Assembly: GCA_023394965.1 (NCBI GenBank)
Contig: JAEWZX010000016.1
Span: 62,001-126,000, forward strand
Source of the DNA: Pseudomonadota bacterium
GTDB lineage: Bacteria; Pseudomonadota; Alphaproteobacteria; Sphingomonadales; Sphingomonadaceae
Direction of reading: 5' to 3'
DNA length: 64,000 nt
Of the stretch, positions 24,874 through 34,204 are shown piece by piece (within the stretch, counting starts at the first letter, position 1; every line of letters begins with the position of its first letter). Under the pieces are notes generated by a model. It ran no database searches, was not told where the DNA came from, and saw only the letters and a list, made by a program, of their open reading frames with translations. Made by a program: the position numbers and the translations under genes.

Positions 24874-26162
24874 TCACTTCATCCGCCTGGAAGGACAAGA
24901 AATACGCAGTTCTCGGACTGGCGCGTTCCGGCCGGGCCACGGTCGAAGCGCTGCTGGCGAGCGGCGCGGAGGTGCTGGTGTGGGACGACCGCGCCGAGGC
25001 GCGCGAGCCCTTTGCCGGGCGCTGCGCGATCGGTGATCCGCTGGAAGCCGATTTGACCGGTTATACCGGCCTTGTGGTGAGCCCGGGCGTTCCGCTCAAC
25101 ACCCACCCGATAAAACCTTATGCAGCTGGTTTCGGCGTGCCGGTCATCGGCGATATCGAATTGTTCGCGCAGGCGCGGGCGGAACTGCCGCCGCACAAGG
25201 TGGTGGGCATCACCGGCACAAATGGCAAGTCGACCACCACCGCGCTGGTCCATCACATTCTGGAAGAAGCGGGCGTGCCTGCCACCATGGGCGGCAATAT
25301 CGGCCTGCCGATTCTGGAGCAGGACCCGCTTCCCGAAGGCGGCGTCTATGTGCTGGAACTGTCGAGCTATCAGATCGACCTGACCTTTTCGCTCGCCTGC
25401 GACGTGGCGGTTCTGCTGAATATCACGCCGGATCACCTGGACCGGTACGATGGCTTTGATGCCTATGCGGCGAGCAAGTCGCGGCTCTTCGCGATGCAGG
25501 CCCGTGGCCAGCATTCCATTGCCCGGTTTACCGATGCCCGATCGCTCGGCCAGTTCGCGGACGGGTCGATTGCCAGCATTCTGGAAGACGTGTTCAAGCA
25601 CAGGGGCATCGCCCCGGAAGAGCAGAAAAGTTGGAAATCCCTTTCGGGGCCCCACAATCGGGAGAATGCGGCGGCGGCGATTGAGGTTTGCGATATTCTG
25701 GGCATCCCGATGGCCGACATCCGCGCCGGTCTGCGCAGCTATACCGGCCTGCCGCACCGTATGGAGCGGGTCGCGGAGATCGGCGGCGTGACCTATATCA
25801 ACGACAGCAAAGGCACCAATACCGCGGCTTCCGCCCCGGCTTTGGCGGCTTTCGATAACATTCACTGGATCGTGGGCGGGCTGGCGAAAGAGCCGGGGCT
25901 GGGCGAGTGCGAGGCCGAGCTGGGCCACGTCAAAGCCGCCTATACCATCGGTAAGTCGGGCGAAGCTTTCGCCGGACTGTTGGAAGAACACATGTCAATC
26001 ACCCGCTCGATTACGCTGGAACAGGCGGTGTTCGAGGCTTCGAACAGGGCTGTGCCGGGCGATACCGTGCTGCTTTCGCCTGCCTGCGCCAGTTTCGACC
26101 AATATCGCGACTTCGAAGCGCGGGGCGATCATTTCCGTGAGCTGGTGGAGGCGCTGAAATGA
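24870..26162 (+). CDS. murD: UDP-MurNAc-L-Ala:D-glutamate ligase
   Basis: 430 residues, normal length. N-terminal Rossmann-like domain with LGLARSGRATVEALL, P-loop GITGTNGKSTTTAL near residue 113, ELSSYQIDLT, LNITPDHLDRY, and the C-terminal INDSKGTNTAA and LLSPACASFDQYRDFEARGD. It adds D-Glu to UDP-MurNAc-L-Ala in the cytoplasm. ATGA overlaps with both mraY and ftsW. Confidence 0.97.
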   Translation: MITSSAWKDKKYAVLGLARSGRATVEALLASGAEVLVWDDRAEAREPFAGRCAIGDPLEADLTGYTGLVVSPGVPLNTHPIKPYAAGFGVPVIGDIELFAQARAELPPHKVVGITGTNGKSTTTALVHHILEEAGVPATMGGNIGLPILEQDPLPEGGVYVLELSSYQIDLTFSLACDVAVLLNITPDHLDRYDGFDAYAASKSRLFAMQARGQHSIARFTDARSLGQFADGSIASILEDVFKHRGIAPEEQKSWKSLSGPHNRENAAAAIEVCDILGIPMADIRAGLRSYTGLPHRMERVAEIGGVTYINDSKGTNTAASAPALAAFDNIHWIVGGLAKEPGLGECEAELGHVKAAYTIGKSGEAFAGLLEEHMSITRSITLEQAVFEASNRAVPGDTVLLSPACASFDQYRDFEARGDHFRELVEALK

Positions 26163-27424
26163 GCACCATGCAGCCTTACGTTCCGGGCAAGCGCCAGGCG
26201 GCGCATATTCCCCGGGGCAAATTGTCGCGCTGGTCCGAACTGAAGATCTGGTGGCGCGAGATCGACCGCGTGCTGCTGCTGCTGGTACTGCTGTTGATGG
26301 GCCTGGGCACGGTTGCGGTGGCGGCGGCCAGCCCGGCGAGCGCCAATCGCCTGTCGACCAGCAGCGAAACGCTGGACCCGCTGTATTTCTTCTATCGCCA
26401 TCTGGCGTGGCAGGTGCTGGCCATCGGCACCATGCTGGGCATATCGATGCTGACGCGCGAGAATGCGCGGCGGTTCGGCCTGCTGCTCGCGGCGGGGATG
26501 ACTGCGCTGCTGTTCGTCGTCCCGGTCATCGGGGTGGAGATCAACGGCGCCCGGCGCTGGATCAATCTGGGCATGCAGTTCCAGCCATCGGAATTCCTCA
26601 AGCCTGGTTTCGCCATTGCCACGGCGTGGATCCTGTCATGGCGCATGCGCGATCCGAACATGCCGGTGGCGGGCATTGCCACGGGCTATGTGGCGCTGAT
26701 CGCGGCGCTGATGATGATGCAGCCCGATTTCGGCGGCACGATCCTGTTCGGCGGCGTGTGGTTCGTGGCCATGATCCTGGCCGGGATCGACGTAAAACGG
26801 CTTGGCGCGGTGATCGGCGGCATCCTTGCCGTGCTGACCGCAACCTATTTCCTCTACGACAATGCGCGCCACCGTATCGACAGCTTCATCGGCGGGGGCA
26901 CCGCCTTCGACCAGGTCGATCTGGGCGCGCGCACCATCGTGGCGGGTGGATGGCTGGGCGCGGGGTATGGCCTGGGCATCCGCAAGATGAGCCTGCCCGA
27001 AGCGCATACCGACTATATCTTCAGCGTTATCGGCGAAGAATTCGGCCTGATTGCCTGCGCGCTGATCGTGCTGCTCTACCTCGCCATTGTGGCGCGGGTG
27101 CTGCTGCGCCTGATCGACGAGGAAGATCTGTTCGCGCTGCTGGCCGGGGCGGGGCTGACGGCGCTGCTGGGCGGGCAGGCGTTCATCAACATTCTGGTCA
27201 ATCTGCAACTGTTCCCGTCCAAGGGCATGACGCTGCCGCTGGTAAGCTATGGCGGGTCGTCCACCATCGCCATCTGTCTGAATATCGGCCTGCTTCTGGC
27301 GATCACGCGCCGCAATCCGTTCCTGAAAAGCCGGACCAAGGGGCTTGGCGATTTGTTCAGCATGGGGCAGACGGCCCCGATGAAAGACCAGACGGGTACC
27401 GTACGCCGGGAGATTCATCCATGA
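26159..27424 (+). CDS. ftsW: Septal peptidoglycan polymerase FtsW (SEDS family)
   Basis: 421 residues with about ten membrane helices after a basic cytoplasmic N-terminus of about 40 residues. SEDS hallmarks: GARRWINLGMQFQPSEFLK, a periplasmic loop with the essential Asp region (RIDSFIGGG..DQVDLGARTIVAGGWLG), PEAHTDYIFSVIGEEFG and MTLPLVSYGGSS. It polymerises lipid II at the septum with FtsI. ATGA overlaps with murD and murG. Confidence 0.97.
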   Translation: MSTMQPYVPGKRQAAHIPRGKLSRWSELKIWWREIDRVLLLLVLLLMGLGTVAVAAASPASANRLSTSSETLDPLYFFYRHLAWQVLAIGTMLGISMLTRENARRFGLLLAAGMTALLFVVPVIGVEINGARRWINLGMQFQPSEFLKPGFAIATAWILSWRMRDPNMPVAGIATGYVALIAALMMMQPDFGGTILFGGVWFVAMILAGIDVKRLGAVIGGILAVLTATYFLYDNARHRIDSFIGGGTAFDQVDLGARTIVAGGWLGAGYGLGIRKMSLPEAHTDYIFSVIGEEFGLIACALIVLLYLAIVARVLLRLIDEEDLFALLAGAGLTALLGGQAFINILVNLQLFPSKGMTLPLVSYGGSSTIAICLNIGLLLAITRRNPFLKSRTKGLGDLFSMGQTAPMKDQTGTVRREIHP

Positions 27425-28641
27425 CCGGCGCCAGTCGCCATTTCGTTCTCGCAGCAGGCGGCACCGGTGGGCATCTGCTGCCCGCCTTTGCGCTTGCCAC
27501 CGAACTGGAACGGCGCGGCCATCATGTCGCGCTGATTACCGATACACGCGGTGCGGAAATACCGGGCAAGCCCGATTTCCTGCCCGCCCATGTCATCCCG
27601 GCCGGGCGGTTCGGCAAGAATCCGCTGACCTGGATCAAGGGCATCAAGGCCGTCCTGGAAGGGCGGCGCATGGCGCTGCGCCTGTTCGAAAGCTTCCAGC
27701 CCAGCGCCGTGGTCGGCTTTGGCGGCTATCCGTCGTTGCCTACCATTCTGGCGGCGAGCAGCGCGCGCCTGCCGATCGTGGTGCATGAACAGAATGCCGT
27801 GCTGGGCCGGGTCAACCGCCTGTTCGCCGGGCGGGTCGATGCGATTGCGACCGCTTATCCCGAAGTCCACCGGCTGAATGCCAAGCATGACGGCAAAGTC
27901 CATCTTGTCGGCAATCCAGTGCGTGCAGGTGTGCTGTCGCTGCGCGATGAACCGTTTCCCGCGTTCACCGAAGATGGTCTGCTGCGGGTGCTGGTCACAG
28001 GCGGCAGCCAGGGCGCGCGCATCCTGTCCGAAGTGGTGCCGGATGGTCTGTCCATGCTGCCGCCGGCCCTGCGCCAGCGCCTGCAGGTCACCCAGCAGTG
28101 CCGGGCGGAAGATCTGGAAGCGGTACGCGAACGCTATCGCAACCACGGCATCCCCGCCGAACTGGCGACCTATTTCGAAGACATGGCCATGCGGCTGGCC
28201 GATGCCCATCTGTTCATCGGGCGCGCCGGGGCTTCGACCATTGCGGAACTGACTGCGGTGGGCCGGCCGGCCATTCTGGTGCCGCTGCCGATCGCGACCG
28301 ACGATCACCAGGCCGCCAATGCGCGCGAACTGTCCAAATCGGGCGGCGCGCGCATGATCCGGCAGGAACGCTTCACCGGCAAGGAACTGGCCAAGCAGAT
28401 CAAGGCGCTGGCCGATAATCCCCAAGGCCTGGCCAATGCCGCCCATGCGGCATGGAATTGCGGGCGGCCCAAGGCAGTGGAAGACCTTGCCGATCTGGTG
28501 GAAAGCTTTGGCGGCGCCGAACTGATGGATGTCATCCGCGTTGGCGGAAACAATGCACGCGGGGCCACGCAGGCCATCCCGGCGGGGCAGGCCATTCGGC
28601 AGGCCCATGGCGAACGGATTACCCGGGAGACGATGAAGTGA
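27421..28641 (+). CDS. murG: Lipid II synthase MurG with an unusual C-terminal tail
   Basis: 406 residues from the ATG at 27421, which overlaps the ftsW stop (ATGA); the longer open frame to 26251 lies inside ftsW. GAGGTGGH-type loop LAAGGTGGHLLPA, HEQNAVLGRVNRL, VTGGSQGARILS, GRAGASTIAELTAVGRPAILVPLP and DDHQAANA are GT28 signatures. It adds GlcNAc to lipid I at the membrane. The fold normally ends near LVESFG; about 40 further residues follow, including part of a sequence resembling a sphingomonad intergenic repeat (28591-28620). GTGA overlap with murC. Confidence 0.96.
   Translation: MTGASRHFVLAAGGTGGHLLPAFALATELERRGHHVALITDTRGAEIPGKPDFLPAHVIPAGRFGKNPLTWIKGIKAVLEGRRMALRLFESFQPSAVVGFGGYPSLPTILAASSARLPIVVHEQNAVLGRVNRLFAGRVDAIATAYPEVHRLNAKHDGKVHLVGNPVRAGVLSLRDEPFPAFTEDGLLRVLVTGGSQGARILSEVVPDGLSMLPPALRQRLQVTQQCRAEDLEAVRERYRNHGIPAELATYFEDMAMRLADAHLFIGRAGASTIAELTAVGRPAILVPLPIATDDHQAANARELSKSGGARMIRQERFTGKELAKQIKALADNPQGLANAAHAAWNCGRPKAVEDLADLVESFGGAELMDVIRVGGNNARGATQAIPAGQAIRQAHGERITRETMK
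28591..28620 (+). repeat. Repeat-like sequence inside the end of murG
   Basis: This 30-base stretch, encoding AIRQAHGERI, differs at only about four places from the interspersed repeat that I remember from sphingomonad intergenic DNA (core CCTTCGACAGG...GGCGAACGGA). The consensus is from memory, so this is tentative. A related core, CCTGTCGAAGG, occurs at 51266-51276. Confidence 0.4.
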
Positions 28642-30062
28642 GAGGCGTTCCAACAGACATCGGCACGATCCATTTCGTCGGCATCGGCGGGATCGGCATG
28701 TCCGGCATCGCCGAGGTGATGAACAATCTCGGTTACACGGTCCAGGGCTCCGACATGAAAGAGAGCGCGACTGTGGAACGGCTGCGCCAGCGCGGCATGG
28801 CGATCGCCATCGGCCATGCGCCGGAAAATGTCGAAGGGGTCTCGGTGGTCGTCACCTCCACTGCGGTCAAGCGCACCAATCCCGAAGTGGCCTATGCGTT
28901 GGAAAACCGCATTCCCGTGGTGCGCCGCGCGGAAATGCTGGCCGAACTGATGCGGCTGAAATCGACCGTCGCGGTTGCCGGTACGCATGGCAAGACGACG
29001 ACGACCAGCATGATCGCCGCGCTGCTGGATGCAGGCGGGATCGACCCGACGGTCATCAATGGCGGGATCATCGAACAATATGGTTCGAATGCGCGGCTTG
29101 GCGATAGCGAATGGATGGTCGTGGAAGCCGATGAAAGCGATGGCAGCTTCCTTCGGCTGGATGGCACGATTGCCGTGGTCACCAATATCGACCCCGAACA
29201 TCTGGACCATTACGGCGATTTCGACGGGGTGAAGGACGCTTTCGTCGAATTCATCCACAATGTCCCGTTCTATGGCGCGGCAATCCTGTGCATCGATCAC
29301 GAAGAAGTGCAGGCCGTGATCGGCAAGGTGCGCGATCGCAATGTCGTGACCTATGGTTTCAACCTGCAGGCCGATATCTGCGGCGTGAACGTGCGCCCCG
29401 ATGCCGGGGGCAATGTGTTCGATGTGATCGTGCGTCGCCGCGGCAAGGAAGACCGCCGGATCGAAGGCGTGCGGCTGCCCATGCCCGGCCGCCACAATGT
29501 CCAGAACGCGCTGGCCGCGATCGCAGTATCGATCGAAATGGGCTGCGCGGATGACATCATCTGCAACGGCTTTTCCGCATTCGGCGGTGTCCGGCGGCGG
29601 TTCACCAAGGTTGGCGAGGTGCCCAGCGGCGGCGGCGTGGCCACGATCATCGACGATTACGGGCACCATCCGGTGGAGATCAAGGCCGTGCTGGCGGCGG
29701 CCCGCGAAAGCGCCGGCGAAGGCCGCGTCATCGCGGTGGTGCAGCCGCACCGTTACACCCGCCTGCGCGATCTGATGGATGATTTCCAGAGCTGCTTCAA
29801 CGCGGCGGACGAAGTCTATGTCGCCCCGGTCTATGCCGCGGGTGAAGATCCGATCGAGGGCATCGATGCCGATGCGCTGGCCGCCGGTCTCAAGGCGCGC
29901 GGCCACCGGGCGGCGCGCACGGTCGAGGACGAGGTCGATCTGGCGGAAAAACTGGCCGAAGATCTGCGCGCGGGCGATTTCGTCGTCTGTCTTGGCGCGG
30001 GCGACATTACGCAATGGGCGGCAGGGCTGGCCAATGGCATTGCGAAAGCGACCACATCGTGA
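28638..30062 (+). CDS. murC: UDP-MurNAc:L-alanine ligase
   Basis: 474 residues from the GTG at 28638, overlapping the murG stop (GTGA). N-terminal IHFVGIGGIGMSGIAEV, P-loop VAGTHGKTTTTS near residue 114, VEADESDGSFL, NIDPEHLDHY and the C-terminal DDYGHHPVEI and FQPHRYTR-like VVQPHRYTRLRD identify it. It starts the pentapeptide stem. The start codon is weak (GTG) and translation probably depends on re-initiation after murG. GTGA overlap with murB. Confidence 0.97.
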   Translation: MRGVPTDIGTIHFVGIGGIGMSGIAEVMNNLGYTVQGSDMKESATVERLRQRGMAIAIGHAPENVEGVSVVVTSTAVKRTNPEVAYALENRIPVVRRAEMLAELMRLKSTVAVAGTHGKTTTTSMIAALLDAGGIDPTVINGGIIEQYGSNARLGDSEWMVVEADESDGSFLRLDGTIAVVTNIDPEHLDHYGDFDGVKDAFVEFIHNVPFYGAAILCIDHEEVQAVIGKVRDRNVVTYGFNLQADICGVNVRPDAGGNVFDVIVRRRGKEDRRIEGVRLPMPGRHNVQNALAAIAVSIEMGCADDIICNGFSAFGGVRRRFTKVGEVPSGGGVATIIDDYGHHPVEIKAVLAAARESAGEGRVIAVVQPHRYTRLRDLMDDFQSCFNAADEVYVAPVYAAGEDPIEGIDADALAAGLKARGHRAARTVEDEVDLAEKLAEDLRAGDFVVCLGAGDITQWAAGLANGIAKATTS

Positions 30063-31033
30063 ACGACACGGACCAGGCCGACGATGTGTGGAACTGGGAC
30101 AGCGGCATGGCGCCGGACTGCGAAGTAGAAGGCACGATTGCCGCGCCCATCGACACCTATGGCCTGCGCGGCACGCTGACGCCCGATGCACCGCTGGCCA
30201 AGCTGGTGTGGTTCAAGGCGGGCGGCCATGCCGACTGGCTGTTCGAACCGGCCGATGCGGACGATCTGAAACTGTTTCTGGAACGGCTGGGCGGCGATCT
30301 GCCGGTGATGGCGCTGGGGCTGGGTTCCAACCTCATCGTGCGCGATGGCGGCGTTCCCGGCGTGGTGGTGAAGCTGGGCAAACCATTCGCGCGGATCGAA
30401 GTGGGCGATGACCACACGCTGACCTGCGGCGCCGGGGCGCATGGCATCCTAGTCGCTTCGACCGCGCGCGATGCGGGGATTGCGGGCGTGGAATTCATGC
30501 GCGGCATTCCCGGCACTGTCGGCGGCTTCGTGCGCATGAATGGCGGCGCCTATGGCCGCGATGTCAGCGATGTGCTGATCGATTGCGATGTGATCCTGCC
30601 CGGCGGCCGGCTGGTGACGCTGCCCGCAGCCGATCTGCAATATACCTATCGCCATTCGGTCCTGCCCGATGGCGCCGTGGTGGTGCGGGCACGGTTTCAG
30701 GGCGAAGCGGGCGATCCTGCGGCAATCGGCGCGAAGATGGATGAAATCGGCGAAGCGCGCGAAAATTCGCAACCGCTGCGCACCAAGACCGGTGGATCGA
30801 CCTTCAAGAACCCGCCGGGACACAAGGCGTGGCAGCTGGTCGATGCGGCCGGATGTCGTGGCCTGAAGCTGGGCGGTGCGCAGGTGAGTGAAAAACACAC
30901 CAATTTCCTCATCAATGTCGACAATGCGACCAGCGCGGATATCGAAGGGCTGGGCGAACTGGTAAAGCGCCGGGTCTATGAACATTCGGGCGTGCTGCTC
31001 GAATGGGAAATTCAACGAGTGGGGCGACCGTAA
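30059..31033 (+). CDS. murB: UDP-N-acetylenolpyruvoylglucosamine reductase
   Basis: 324 residues from the GTG at 30059 (GTGA overlap with murC). FAD-linked oxidoreductase that completes UDP-MurNAc. FAD-binding region LPVMALGLGSNLIVRDGGV, GIPGTVGGFVRMNGGAYG, the active-site Ser in TGGSTFKNP and Glu in SEKHTNFLIN are present. An acidic, Trp-containing N-terminal extension of about 35 residues (DDVWNWDSG) precedes the usual fold. Nine bases separate it from ddl. Confidence 0.96.
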   Translation: MNDTDQADDVWNWDSGMAPDCEVEGTIAAPIDTYGLRGTLTPDAPLAKLVWFKAGGHADWLFEPADADDLKLFLERLGGDLPVMALGLGSNLIVRDGGVPGVVVKLGKPFARIEVGDDHTLTCGAGAHGILVASTARDAGIAGVEFMRGIPGTVGGFVRMNGGAYGRDVSDVLIDCDVILPGGRLVTLPAADLQYTYRHSVLPDGAVVVRARFQGEAGDPAAIGAKMDEIGEARENSQPLRTKTGGSTFKNPPGHKAWQLVDAAGCRGLKLGGAQVSEKHTNFLINVDNATSADIEGLGELVKRRVYEHSGVLLEWEIQRVGRP

Positions 31034-31042
31034 GGATTAGAC

Positions 31043-32017
31043 ATGACCGATCTCCCCAAGCTTCATATCGCGGTTCTCATGGGTGGCTGGGCCAATGAAC
31101 GGCCCGTCAGCCTGATGTCGGGCGAAGGCGTGGCCAAGGCGCTGGAAGAACGCGGCCACAAAGTCACGCGGATCGATATGGATCGGCAGGTGGCAGCGCG
31201 CATCGCCGAAGTGGCACCGGATGTGGTGTTCAATGCGCTGCACGGCGTGCCGGGCGAAGACGGCACGGTGCAGGGCATGCTCGATCTGATGGGCGTGCCG
31301 TATACCCATTCGGGCCTGGCCACATCGGTCATCGCGATCGACAAACAGCTGACCAAGCAGGCCCTGGTGCCGCAGGGCATCCCCATGCCGGGCGGCCGGA
31401 TCGTCAAAAGCGCGGATCTGTACGAACGCGACCCGATGCTGCGCCCCTATGTGCTGAAGCCCGTCAACGAAGGCAGCTCGGTGGGCGTCGCCATCGTCAC
31501 CGACGAAGGCAATTACGGCAATCCGATTTCGCCCGACGCCAAGGGGCCGTGGCAGGAATTCGGGCAACTGCTGGCCGAACCCTATATCAAGGGGCGCGAG
31601 CTGACTTCGGCGGTCGTCGATTTCGACACTGGGCCGCGCACGCTGGGCGTGACCGAACTGAAGCCCAAGAGCGGGTTCTACGATTTCGATGCCAAATATA
31701 CCGATGGCATGACCGATCACATCTGCCCGGCGGAAATTCCGCAGCGCATTACCGATCTGTGCCTCGAATATGCGTTGAAGGCGCACAAGGCACTGGGCTG
31801 CCGCGGTACCAGCCGCACCGATTTCCGCTGGGACGAAGAACAGGGCGAAGAGGGGCTCTTCATCCTCGAAACGAATACCCAGCCCGGCATGACCCCGCTC
31901 AGCCTGGTGCCGGAGCAGGCCCGCTATGCGGGCATCGAATATGGCGAATTGTGCGAACTGGTGGTCGCTGCCGCGCTGCGCGATCATGGGGTGAAGCCCG
32001 GGGGCGGCGATGGCTAA
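31043..32017 (+). CDS. ddl: D-alanine:D-alanine ligase
   Basis: 324 residues. ATP-grasp enzyme supplying D-Ala-D-Ala for MurF. HIAVLMGGWANERPVSLMSG at the N-terminus, NALHGVPGEDGTVQGMLD, VLKPVNEGSSVGV and FRWDE...ILETNTQPGMTPLSL are clear family motifs. The conserved Tyr/Phe in the omega loop region is LGVPYTHSGL upstream, as in DdlB types. It overlaps ftsQ by 8 bases, as is usual for ddlB-ftsQ. Confidence 0.97.
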   Translation: MTDLPKLHIAVLMGGWANERPVSLMSGEGVAKALEERGHKVTRIDMDRQVAARIAEVAPDVVFNALHGVPGEDGTVQGMLDLMGVPYTHSGLATSVIAIDKQLTKQALVPQGIPMPGGRIVKSADLYERDPMLRPYVLKPVNEGSSVGVAIVTDEGNYGNPISPDAKGPWQEFGQLLAEPYIKGRELTSAVVDFDTGPRTLGVTELKPKSGFYDFDAKYTDGMTDHICPAEIPQRITDLCLEYALKAHKALGCRGTSRTDFRWDEEQGEEGLFILETNTQPGMTPLSLVPEQARYAGIEYGELCELVVAAALRDHGVKPGGGDG

Positions 32018-32918
32018 GGTCACGCGCAAACCCACCGGCGTGCGGCGGTCTGCCGCGGCCCGCAATCGCAGCCAGAAAGCCCGCGCGGCGCGCAACCACA
32101 CCAGCGGTCTGCTCGACCGCACCATGACGGTGCTGCCGTTTACCGAAGAACAGTGGCACAAATTCTTCCTGACCGCGATCATCGCTGCCGGGCTGGCCAT
32201 TGCCTGGACCATCGCCAGCTATGCCGGTGTGCCGGAAATCGCGAAGGCGGAACTGTCCAAATCGGCCGCGCGATCGGGGTTCGAAGTCAGCCGTGTGCGC
32301 GTGTCGGGCGTCGAACGCATGAACGAACAGCTGGTCTACGAACGCGTTCTGGCCGAACAGGACCGCCCGATGCCGCTGGTCGATCTGGACGAAGTGCGCG
32401 AACGCCTGCTGGATCTGCCATGGGTGGCCGATGCGCGCGTATCACGTCAGCTGCCCGATACGCTCAAGATCGATATCGTCGAGCGTGTGCCCCACGCCGT
32501 GCTGCGCAAGCCCGACCGGCTGGTGCTGATCGACGAGGAGGGCCACGAGCTTGAACCGATCAGCGCCAAGGCCGCCGAAGGCAAGTTGCTGATCGAAGGG
32601 CCGGGCGCGGCGCGGCAGGTACGAGAACTGGCCAGGCTGCTCGACGCGGCACCGGCGCTGAAACCGCAGATCGCATCTGCCCAATGGGTCGGCAACCGGC
32701 GCTGGAACCTGACGTTCAAGACCGGGCAGCTGCTTGCCCTGCCGGAAGGCGATCTCGGCGCACCCGCGCTGGTCAAATTCGCCCAGCTGGACGGTATGCA
32801 TCGCCTTATCGGCGGCAAACCGGTGGCAATCGATATGCGCGTGCCCGACCGGGCCTATCTGCGCTGCGCCGACGGTCCATGCCCCAAGCAGATGGCGATG
32901 AACGGAAAGGGCCAATAG
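32010..32918 (+). CDS. ftsQ: Cell division protein FtsQ
   Basis: 302 residues. A long basic cytoplasmic N-terminus (about 50 residues, VTRKPTGVRRSAAARNRS), one membrane helix (FFLTAIIAAGLAIAWTIAS), a POTRA domain (FEVSRVRVSGVERMNEQ..DLDEVRERLLDLPWVADARVSRQLPDTL) and the FtsQ beta domain. It joins FtsL and FtsB in the divisome. The gene overlaps ddl by 8 bases and its TAG shares one base with the ftsA GTG. Confidence 0.95.
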   Translation: MAKVTRKPTGVRRSAAARNRSQKARAARNHTSGLLDRTMTVLPFTEEQWHKFFLTAIIAAGLAIAWTIASYAGVPEIAKAELSKSAARSGFEVSRVRVSGVERMNEQLVYERVLAEQDRPMPLVDLDEVRERLLDLPWVADARVSRQLPDTLKIDIVERVPHAVLRKPDRLVLIDEEGHELEPISAKAAEGKLLIEGPGAARQVRELARLLDAAPALKPQIASAQWVGNRRWNLTFKTGQLLALPEGDLGAPALVKFAQLDGMHRLIGGKPVAIDMRVPDRAYLRCADGPCPKQMAMNGKGQ

Positions 32919-34204
32919 TGGCGACCCAGCAGCCGCGCATTACCCGCGTATTCGGAGCAGTGAATATCGGCTCTTTCCGGGTTTCGGCGATGATCATGGG
33001 GCAGGCCGAAGACGGCCAGATGGTCGTGCTCGGCTCCAGCCACCGCGCCAGCGAGGGCATCAAGCGCGGCTATGTGGCCGACATGCGCGCCGCCAGCCAT
33101 GCGATCCGCACGGCGGTCGAAAAAGCGGAAGCCAATGCCAACACTTCTGTCCAGAGCGTGTGGATCGGCTGTGCCGGGGCCGGCCTGTCGAGCAAGATAT
33201 CCAGCGTCGAAATCGCCATCGGCGGGCGGCGTATCGAAGAAGACGATATCGAACATCTCCTCTATGCCGCGCGCGATCACCTGCATCCCGACGGGCGCAT
33301 GGTGCTGCATGCCCAACCGGCGCATTACACGCTCGACGGGGCGCATGGGGTCGCCAATCCCAAGGGCCTGCATGCAGAAGCACTGGGTGTCGATGTGCAT
33401 GTGACGCTGGCGGAAGGCGCGCCGGTGCGCAATCTGATCGAAGCGGTGCAGACCGCCCATCTCGATGTGGAAGGCGTGGTAGCCAGCCCGCTGGCCGCCG
33501 CCTATGCCTGCCTGTCGCGCGAAGAACGCGACCTTGGCGTTGCCCTGGTGGAAATCGGTGCGCAGGTTACCAATGTGTCGGTCCATGCGGCGGGGATGCT
33601 GCTGGGGCTGAAGTCCATTCCGATCGGGTCGAACGACATCACCGATGCCATCGCTTCGTCCCTCGGCATCCGGCGCAGCCAGGCGGAGCGGCTGAAATGC
33701 GTGTCAGGTTCGGCCATCGCCACGCCGACGGATCACCGCGAAATGATCCCTGTCAACGGCCCCGGCGAAGAGCACAGCGGCCCGCTGGCGCGCGGCGCGG
33801 ACGAACAGAACCGCATTGCGCGGGCGGAACTTGTGGCGATCGTGACCGACCGGCTGGGCATCGTGACGGGAGAGATCGGCAAGGCTCTCAAGTCGATGGG
33901 CTTCACCGGCGCGCAGGGCGGCCAGGTTGTCCTGACCGGCGGCGGGGCGGAACTGCACGGCATCGCCGAATTCATGCAGGGCGCGCTTGGCCGCCCGGTA
34001 CGGATCGGCAAGCCGCCGGTATTACAGGGCCTGCCCGAAGCGCATGCTACGCCGGGATTTGCGACTCTTGCAGGCCTGTGTCTCTATGCGGCGGACGACC
34101 CGGTCGATATCCGTTCGGTCGGGCCGCGATACCAGCCGACCAAGCGCTATCGCGGCATCGGTCTGGTAAACCGTGTTTTTCAAGCGGTGCGCGAGTATTT
34201 TTAA
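32918..34204 (+). CDS. ftsA: Cell division protein FtsA
   Basis: 428 residues from the GTG at 32918 (TAGTG junction with ftsQ). Actin-like ATPase that tethers FtsZ to the membrane. FGAVNIGSFRVSAMI is the phosphate 1 region, VASPLAAAYACLSREE the 1C/connect region, VEIGAQVTNVSV the phosphate 2 loop, and VVLTGGGAELHGIAEF the adenosine motif. The C-terminal amphipathic membrane helix is visible as GLVNRVFQAVREYF. Note VNIGS where many FtsA have LDIGT/S. A 135-bp gap, possibly with its own promoter, precedes ftsZ. Confidence 0.96.
   Translation: MATQQPRITRVFGAVNIGSFRVSAMIMGQAEDGQMVVLGSSHRASEGIKRGYVADMRAASHAIRTAVEKAEANANTSVQSVWIGCAGAGLSSKISSVEIAIGGRRIEEDDIEHLLYAARDHLHPDGRMVLHAQPAHYTLDGAHGVANPKGLHAEALGVDVHVTLAEGAPVRNLIEAVQTAHLDVEGVVASPLAAAYACLSREERDLGVALVEIGAQVTNVSVHAAGMLLGLKSIPIGSNDITDAIASSLGIRRSQAERLKCVSGSAIATPTDHREMIPVNGPGEEHSGPLARGADEQNRIARAELVAIVTDRLGIVTGEIGKALKSMGFTGAQGGQVVLTGGGAELHGIAEFMQGALGRPVRIGKPPVLQGLPEAHATPGFATLAGLCLYAADDPVDIRSVGPRYQPTKRYRGIGLVNRVFQAVREYF

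Noticed and set aside
26251..27420. Apparent 390-residue N-terminal extension of MurG
   Set aside because: It is an out-of-frame reading of ftsW; MurG normally starts at the ATG at 27421.
28305..30191. 628-codon open frame antisense to murG and murC
   Set aside because: Shadow frame; the plus strand has unbroken MurG and MurC motifs with coupled starts.
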